Origin: JADJNW01 sp964517175
Lineage (GTDB): Bacteria; Bacteroidota; Bacteroidia; Chitinophagales; Saprospiraceae
Reading direction: 5' to 3'
Assembly: GCA_964517175.1 (NCBI GenBank)
Contig: CAZFBU010000097.1
Coordinates: 1-16,687 of the forward strand
Length of the DNA: 16,687 nt
The notes beneath the pieces were generated by a model, which had not been told where the DNA came from, made no database searches, and worked only from the letters and a program-made list of their open reading frames with translations. A program made the position numbers and the translations under genes. This document shows, piece after piece, positions 15,610 to 16,687 of this stretch. The stretch's first letter is position 1. Every line of letters starts with the position of its first letter.

Positions 15610-16251
15610 TTATTTCAAAATCCGGATTTTCATTTTAATGTCCTGTAAGGGTCGATTCGCGCCATCGGTCTGTACGGTCGCAATCTTGTCGATCACGTCA
15701 AAACCTTCCACCACCTGCCCGAACACGGTGTATTGGCCGTCCAGAAAAGGTGCGCCGCCGGTTTCCTTGTAAAACTGACGTTCTTCCGGCGTAAAGGTAA
15801 TGCTGTTCTGCTGCTCAATGGCATCAAGCTCTTCATCCGAAAAGGTGCGCCCGTGCACGATAAAGAACTGCGAACCGGAAGACTTGCGCTGGGGGTTCAC
15901 CTGATCGCCGAGGCGTGCTGCTGCCAGCGCCCCTTTGATGTGCGGCGACTCAATCTCGGCGTCCAGTTCGTAGCCGGGTCCGCCCTGCCCCAGCAATTGG
16001 CCGGGTGTTGCACCTTTCGAGTCGGGATCGCCGCCCTGGATCATAAAGTTTGAAATAACCCGATGGAACAGCAGGTCGCTGTAAAAGCCTTCTTTTGCCA
16101 GTTTGATAAAATTATCGCGATGTTTCGGCGTATTGTTGTACAGCATCACTTTCATAATGCCTTTGTCCGTCACGATTTCGGCGTAGGTATGCTGCCGGTC
16201 GCAGGCAAAAAGCGTCCAGGCAATTGCAACAACAAGAATATATCTGATCAT
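15610..16251 (-). CDS. Cyclophilin-type peptidyl-prolyl cis-trans isomerase, lipoprotein
   Basis: The 213-residue product has a short lipoprotein signal (MIRYILVVAIAWTLFAC) with lipobox LFAC and lipidation at Cys17. The single cyclophilin domain runs from about 22 to the end: LLFHRVISNFMIQGGDPDS (60–78) gives Arg64, Phe69 and Gln72, and GSQFFIVHG (126–134) gives Phe130. As in the neighbouring paralogue, a charged helical insertion (about 135–167) replaces the usual short loop before FLDGQYTVFG. It catalyses prolyl isomerisation in the periplasm. ATG at 16251 puts the signal peptide at the N-terminus and leaves 10 bp after the upstream stop; ATG at 16281 would overlap that gene by 20 bp and add ten residues with two lysines, which is possible but less attractive. 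It probably arose with the next gene by duplication. Confidence 0.92.
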   Translation of the reverse strand: MIRYILVVAIAWTLFACDRQHTYAEIVTDKGIMKVMLYNNTPKHRDNFIKLAKEGFYSDLLFHRVISNFMIQGGDPDSKGATPGQLLGQGGPGYELDAEIESPHIKGALAAARLGDQVNPQRKSSGSQFFIVHGRTFSDEELDAIEQQNSITFTPEERQFYKETGGAPFLDGQYTVFGQVVEGFDVIDKIATVQTDGANRPLQDIKMKIRILK

Positions 16252-16261
16252 AGCCAATATT

Positions 16262-16630
16262 TTAATTTTCCAAACCACCATTTTCCGATTCCAACTCTCG
16301 AAAATAGCGAATGATATTGATTTTCAACAACAATTCCTGCTCGCGCAGATCGCGCTTGACGACACGCTGCACCGGATTCCAGTGCGGCCAGCCGTCGGCA
16401 TCGCGCCCGGCAAATTCGAAGTAGCCTTCATTGCTAAGCAAACGACACACGGCGATGTGCATCAGGTCTTGTTTTTCCTCTTTGGTGTAAACTTTCTGCC
16501 AACGCCCCAATTCCTGAATGCCAATGAGAAAAAGGATAGCGTTCAGGTCGGGCAGGCTCTCCTTCCGAAAACGATCTTTGATCAAATGCCGCACCCGCAG
16601 CCACTCAAAATCCAGTTCCCACTCTTCCAT
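16262..16630 (-). CDS. Small protein of unknown function
   Basis: The 122-residue product (MEEWELDFEWLRVRH...) is not recognised as a named domain. It is highly charged, has several aromatic residues, no signal peptide or membrane helix, and looks mostly helical, with segments DLNAILFLIGIQELGRW (28–44), KEEKQDLMHIAVCRLLS (50–66) and a conserved-looking GYFEFAGRDADGWPHW (69–84). It appears to be first in an operon with two cyclophilins and ppgK, 10 bp ahead of the first cyclophilin. Unlike its neighbours it has a passable ribosome-binding site, AGAGAGGAAAC, just before the ATG at 16630. Coding reality is supported by length, composition and tight operon spacing; function is open. Confidence 0.75.
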   Translation of the reverse strand: MEEWELDFEWLRVRHLIKDRFRKESLPDLNAILFLIGIQELGRWQKVYTKEEKQDLMHIAVCRLLSNEGYFEFAGRDADGWPHWNPVQRVVKRDLREQELLLKINIIRYFRELESENGGLEN

Positions 16631-16661
16631 TTGTTTCCTCTCTTTTTTGCAAAAAAAAAAC

Positions 16662-16669
16662 CAAAAATA
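16662..16669 (-). promoter_or_regulatory. Candidate -7 box for the block C operon
   Basis: On the minus strand this reads TATTTTTG, a perfect TAnnTTTG match and the same octamer as the one ahead of the ACMSD gene. It lies about 32 bp before the ATG at 16630. The expected -33 element would lie at or beyond the window edge. A run of ten A (plus strand, 16651–16660) sits in the presumed initiation region. Confidence 0.4.
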
Positions 16670-16687
16670 TCCGAATATCTCAATATC

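Overview
The window comes from a member of the Bacteroidota, probably a Saprospiria- or Chitinophagia-like lineage with roughly balanced base composition. The evidence is indirect: start codons generally lack Shine-Dalgarno sequences, several upstream regions carry matches to the Bacteroidota -7 box TAnnTTTG, and the gene content is typical of the phylum (a GH3/NagZ–serine-hydrolase fusion, a PKD–cyclophilin lipoprotein, tandem secreted amidohydrolases, TPR proteins). No RNA gene, CRISPR array or insertion sequence was seen. The genus cannot be decided from the sequence alone.

Layout. Block A (1–6056, minus strand) reads from right to left: a membrane TMTC-like glycosyltransferase with C-terminal TPRs, a secreted two-domain GH3 glycosidase/serine hydrolase, and a glycosyltransferase that runs off the left edge. 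The theme is cell-surface or cell-wall glycan chemistry. A 321-bp AT-rich divergent region separates it from block B. Block B (6378–13810, plus strand) has three consecutive secreted amidohydrolase-superfamily proteins, a terminator, an ACMSD (kynurenine-pathway decarboxylase), a 452-bp gene-poor stretch holding what looks like the 3' stump of a ZIP metal transporter, and a cytoplasmic TPR protein. Block C (13879–16630, minus strand, convergent with B) is a compact four-gene operon: a small protein of unknown function, two cyclophilin-type peptidyl-prolyl isomerase lipoproteins (one with a PKD domain), and a polyphosphate glucokinase.

The most interesting point is the amidohydrolase trio. The middle protein keeps all expected metal ligands. 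In both flanking proteins the HxH motif and the other metal-binding histidines are replaced, although the C-terminal Asp and the overall fold signatures remain. This suggests one catalytic subunit made with two non-canonical or pseudo-enzyme partners, all exported. Other notable points are the PKD–cyclophilin fusion, long insertions in both cyclophilins, a -7 promoter box that seems to share bases with a terminator T-tract, and an ACMSD gene without other kynurenine-pathway genes beside it.
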